DNA of 39,730 nt from an uncultured Methylococcaceae bacterium. GTDB taxonomy: Bacteria; Pseudomonadota; Gammaproteobacteria; Methylococcales; Methylococcaceae. Below the pieces are notes generated by a model. It was given only the letters and a program-made list of their open reading frames with translations. It searched no databases and was not told where the DNA came from. Positions 36,994-39,730 of this stretch are shown piece by piece (within the stretch, counting starts at the first letter, position 1; every line of letters begins with the position of its first letter). Location of the stretch: assembly GCA_903930145.1 (NCBI GenBank), contig CAIYXP010000173.1:1-39730 (forward strand), written 5' to 3'. The position numbers and the translations under genes were made by a program.

Positions 36994-38355
36994 TTAGGTG
37001 CAAAGCAAGTCGATCAGTTGGGAATAAGGCCGCAATTCCAACAGTAAAGAGTCGGGCGGTGCAAGCCGCAAAAAGGCGATGTCGGGAAACCGGGCTGTTA
37101 AGTCGAGCAGTATAGCATCCTGAGCGGCACGACTGGCTTTATCCAAGCCTAATGGGGTTTCAACGAGAAAATAATAACTGAAGTCGCAACGAGCAGGGAG
37201 GTATTGCCGCTTCCTTCGGTTGGCATCGCGGCGTAAACCATCGTTGATCCAATAGATCAATGCGTCGTTAGCCAGCGGGTTGTTTGGGTCGGTGAAGCGT
37301 CCGCGTAGATACTGGGTGAACTTGTCTTTGAACTGATTGTCTATCAATGGCTCAAGCTTCTGCGCCAATTCTTCGGTAAAATCCTTTTTGAACTGAAGTC
37401 CATCAGGGTCGCGCCCGCCTTCCGGCGGATAAGGCAAGCAAGCGTCACTACCGGGAAATTCATTCGGGTTCCTAGGCCGTAGATAGGTGGTTGGCCTCCG
37501 ATTGGCCTTAGCCATGATGAGTTCGGCAAAGGTCTTATGACTGGCGTGGAGTTCGTGCAAGGTATTCGGTACAGTCGCATGGGCCTTGCGGATAGCCAAG
37601 GCATCTGCCTCGGCATCCTCTGATGCATTCAGGAATGGCAGGGTCGCCTGAACCAGACGGGAGATCACATTAGCGCCCTCACGATCCAAGCCCTGCTGTT
37701 CCTCTAGGCCAATCTCAAATAATTCCTCCAACGGCGTGTTTAGGGTTTTCTCCGCAACCCGACGACGGCATTCGACAATCTGCCCTTTGTCCAGATCGAA
37801 TCGATCCGCAAGCCTAAGCGTGGCGGCATCGCTTTGTTGGAGTATCACCACGATCAAATCTTGGGCTGTTTTTCGCAAGTCGGGTTCGATAACATTGTCA
37901 TCATCCGACGGGCCTATTGATTCGACTTCTTTAAGTGCCTCACAGAGCCTCATCCAGACATCGCCCCTTTTGATTTTCGACATTTTACCCAAAGGATCGG
38001 TGGGGGGATGAAATGCTTGATAGTCTCCAATTTCCGTTTGTTTATACAAACAGGGGCTAATGCATACCCAAAACACGGTCAGCCCGTCCTCTTCGGCGGC
38101 CTTCAATAACGGCGGCAATTCATGTTTAGCAATGAAATCAGAGGCAAGGAATTCCGGGCTGACCAGCATAACAGCGGCCTTGGCTTTTGCCATGGCTTGC
38201 GAAATTTCATCCTGCCACTTCGCACCAGCCTTGATGCGTGTATCGGCCCAAGCGCGGATTGCATCATTGCGTTGCATAGGCGCTAACATAGTCTGGAATT
38301 CGTCCAGAAACTTTTTGTCCAAATGGCTGTAACTGATGAAAATCGAATCTCGCAT
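36994..38355 (-). CDS. TIR-domain effector protein
   Basis: A 453-residue protein. The N-terminal TIR domain (about 1-135) begins SIFISYSHLDKKFLDEF, continues IRAWADTRIKAGAKW and MLVSPEFLASDFIAKHELPPLL, with Glu79 at the position of the catalytic glutamate of NAD-cleaving TIRs. Residues about 150-453 are unfamiliar: a helical part (DLIVVILQQSDAATLRLADRF, then KTLNTPLEELFEIGLEE) and a C-terminal alpha/beta part. First gene of the operon with MoxR and the FGE protein. An NAD-depleting effector released on sensing is inferred. Confidence 0.87.
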   Translation of the reverse strand: MRDSIFISYSHLDKKFLDEFQTMLAPMQRNDAIRAWADTRIKAGAKWQDEISQAMAKAKAAVMLVSPEFLASDFIAKHELPPLLKAAEEDGLTVFWVCISPCLYKQTEIGDYQAFHPPTDPLGKMSKIKRGDVWMRLCEALKEVESIGPSDDDNVIEPDLRKTAQDLIVVILQQSDAATLRLADRFDLDKGQIVECRRRVAEKTLNTPLEELFEIGLEEQQGLDREGANVISRLVQATLPFLNASEDAEADALAIRKAHATVPNTLHELHASHKTFAELIMAKANRRPTTYLRPRNPNEFPGSDACLPYPPEGGRDPDGLQFKKDFTEELAQKLEPLIDNQFKDKFTQYLRGRFTDPNNPLANDALIYWINDGLRRDANRRKRQYLPARCDFSYYFLVETPLGLDKASRAAQDAILLDLTARFPDIAFLRLAPPDSLLLELRPYSQLIDLLCT

Positions 38356-38390
38356 AATACTTTCCCAGTGAGTTTTTTACTCCGATGGAG

Positions 38391-38396
38391 ATTATA
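38391..38396 (-). promoter_or_regulatory. Putative -10 box of the TIR-MoxR-FGE operon
   Basis: TATAAT on the minus strand (38396-38391) lies 35 nt before the TIR ATG. GGGAAAG near the start codon is a candidate ribosome site. The -35 region is not convincing. The site is the only good hexamer in the 38356-38438 gap. Confidence 0.4.
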
Positions 38397-38438
38397 GGCA
38401 ACTGCATAGTGACTTTTAGAATAATCGAACCTGACTAT

Positions 38439-38861
38439 TCATGGCAAAGGTTCAAGAAGATTGCTGAACGGTTTACGATTTTTCCAACGATAGGTATGAA
38501 AATCGCGTCTATCTGTAGAAACAATTCTCCCATGGCCTAAATGTTCTGCCAAAATTACCAACGAGGCATCAGCTAAATCCATGGGCAAGTCGGCATAATG
38601 GCGCATCAGTTCTCTTGCACGAATCAGATGTGATGGTTCTAGCTGAAACAAGCATATTCCTTGGGTCTCAATGGTATCTAGCCACGCCAAAGTCATTGAA
38701 ACTCCGACTCTTTGGAAAAGAAGATGCACCGCTTCGGTCAGCACGGGAAAAGTAGTGATTAAAGCCTCACGATTTTTCCGAAAAAAACGCCGACAGATTT
38801 TGTGGTTGATATCTCGACTATCTGCGAGTCCAACCCAGACTCCAGTATCGGCGATTATCAC
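38439..38861 (-). CDS. PIN-domain toxin (VapC-like)
   Basis: A 140-residue PIN ribonuclease candidate. The first catalytic Asp is in IIADTGVWVGLAD. TTFPVLTEAVHLL holds the conserved Thr/Glu, MDLADASLVILAEHLG the third acidic pair, and IVSTDRRDFHTYRW the last Asp. GTG at 38861 overlaps the antitoxin stop as GTGA and fits the family start; an ATG at 38876 is five codons earlier. Toxin after antitoxin is the usual order. Confidence 0.85.
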   Translation of the reverse strand: MIIADTGVWVGLADSRDINHKICRRFFRKNREALITTFPVLTEAVHLLFQRVGVSMTLAWLDTIETQGICLFQLEPSHLIRARELMRHYADLPMDLADASLVILAEHLGHGRIVSTDRRDFHTYRWKNRKPFSNLLEPLP

Positions 38862-39133
38862 AACGAACCGCCACACTTATTGGAAAAGTCCAATTTTTCT
38901 TTGTACGTTGAGGATAGCTGCTCGTCGGTTTCGATACAGCCAATGAAACCAATGGCATCCAATGCTTGATAAAACGGCGAAGCTTCAACATCCTCTTCCT
39001 GCTGCGTAAACGGTTTTGCCAAGGCAGCATCAATGGCAGTGGCAAGCACTTCTGAAAGGGGTTTTTGCAATCGCTCTAGCAAAATGTTTAGACGTTCGGC
39101 GTGAATGTCGTCGAGTTCGGCTTCAATGTGCAT
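38858..39133 (-). CDS. Ribbon-helix-helix-like antitoxin
   Basis: A 91-residue protein. IEAELDDIHAERLNIL, then LQKPLSEVLATAIDAALAK, fits a strand-helix-helix DNA-binding domain. The C-terminal half (acidic, then YQALDAIGFIGCIETDEQLSS and a Lys-rich end) should bind the PIN toxin. It overlaps the toxin gene by 4 nt (GTGA). The upstream gap 39134-39208 has no strong promoter. Confidence 0.75.
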   Translation of the reverse strand: MHIEAELDDIHAERLNILLERLQKPLSEVLATAIDAALAKPFTQQEEDVEASPFYQALDAIGFIGCIETDEQLSSTYKEKLDFSNKCGGSL

Positions 39134-39208
39134 AGGTTGTCAATCAGGAGAATAGTTGTATCGTAAATCTAATATCGAAACTCGACTGTATCATCATTCT
39201 GAAACAAT

Positions 39209-39730
39209 TTAAACGTCATCAGCAAGAGTAAAATAACGTCCCCTAAAATACAACGCCACATTCACCAAGCCAATCAACACCGGCACTTCGACTAACGGCC
39301 CGATGACGGCCGCAAAGGCTTGGCCGGATTGCAGGCCGAACACCGCCACGGCAACCGCTATCGCAAGCTCAAAGTTATTGCTGGCGGCGGTGAAGGATAA
39401 GGTCGTGCTGATTTTATACCCGGCTCCGGCCTTGGCTGACATCCAGAAGGTAATCAAAAACATCACGAGAAAATAAATGACCAAGGGCACGGCGATGCGC
39501 AATACATCCATGGGCAATTGAACAATATATTCGCCTTTCAGCGAAAACATAACCAATATAGTGAATAGCAAGGCGATTAATGTCATCGGGCTGATTTTGG
39601 GAATGAATTTTTCCTCATACCATTGCCGCCCTTTAATCCGCACCAACAAAAAGCGAGTGAGCATACCGCCAAAAAAGGGAATGCCTAAATAGATCATGAC
39701 ACTTTCGGCAACTTGGAGTATGGTGATATT
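39209..39730 (-). CDS. ACR3-family arsenite efflux permease, C-terminal part
   Basis: About 173 residues, with the 5' part beyond the window edge; the frame is open to the last base. It has hydrophobic helices with ACR3 features: [55 protein letters not shown] (the conserved Asn-rich helix) and [20 protein letters not shown]. It exports arsenite across the inner membrane. No ars regulator is visible in the window. Confidence 0.88.
   Translation of the reverse strand, partial: NITILQVAESVMIYLGIPFFGGMLTRFLLVRIKGRQWYEEKFIPKISPMTLIALLFTILVMFSLKGEYIVQLPMDVLRIAVPLVIYFLVMFLITFWMSAKAGAGYKISTTLSFTAASNNFELAIAVAVAVFGLQSGQAFAAVIGPLVEVPVLIGLVNVALYFRGRYFTLADDV

Noticed and set aside
30145..38355. A DGR reverse transcriptase, Avd gene or adenine-rich template repeat within the island
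   Set aside because: No frame shows reverse-transcriptase motifs such as YxDD, and no adenine-rich fourth copy of the 102-bp segment is present in the window.

Overview
The window reads as chromosomal DNA of a gammaproteobacterium. The evidence is the syntenic minus-strand block recA-recX-alaS-lysC-csrA-tRNA-Ser, the sdhCDAB-sdhE-ygfX-radA region, a gamma-type RadA/QueC/TonB complement and a HopJ-like protein. A methylotrophic or sulfur-oxidising lineage would fit, but nothing here fixes the genus.

Layout. 1-6740: housekeeping genes on the minus strand (tRNA-Ser, csrA, lysC, alaS, recX, recA, queC). 6912-10946: a 1344-residue CHAT-protease/NTPase/helical-repeat protein of the bacterial conflict or programmed-death class. 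10947-12612: small accessory genes (two orphan antitoxins, a membrane protein, a 55-residue coiled-coil protein) embedded in palindromic repeats. 12684-19300: an Lhr-type helicase and a two-domain glycosyltransferase. 19796-24705: the succinate dehydrogenase operon, its FAD-assembly factor sdhE and ygfX; a UPF0175/DUF3368 toxin-antitoxin pair has been inserted between sdhE and ygfX inside an exact 46-bp direct duplication. 24781-30129: methyltransferase, radA, tonB, hopJ-like, gmhB, plsC-like. 30145-38355: a minus-strand conflict island. 38439-39133: a PIN-toxin/RHH-antitoxin pair. 39209-39730: the 3' part of an ACR3 arsenite pump, cut by the window edge.

The most interesting region is 30145-38355. 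In transcription order it encodes a TIR-domain protein, a MoxR-type AAA+ ATPase, a 119-residue arginine-rich heptad-repeat protein joined to both neighbours by ATGA overlaps, a 1293-residue protein with an N-terminal vWA-like region and two FGE/SUMF1 (C-type-lectin-fold) domains, an orphan antitoxin-like gene and a third FGE/SUMF1 protein. All three FGE domains end in an indel-free 102-bp segment in which 15 codons are identical to the base and 16 codons vary in their first two positions while almost always keeping a pyrimidine third base. A conserved GTGAGTCA follows each one. This is the signature of variable regions diversified by a diversity-generating retroelement (DGR). No reverse transcriptase or template repeat is visible in the window, so they would have to act in trans from elsewhere. 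I infer a DGR-diversified sensor (FGE) linked by a MoxR/vWA-type machine to a TIR NADase-like effector.

A second theme is repeats. At least four families of palindromic repeats lie between genes, and several copies sit in frame inside proteins (CHAT protein, Lhr helicase, the 1293-residue FGE protein, an orphan antitoxin), where they encode linkers or tails. One of them helped fuse two formerly separate FGE genes after a 2-nt change removed the first stop codon.
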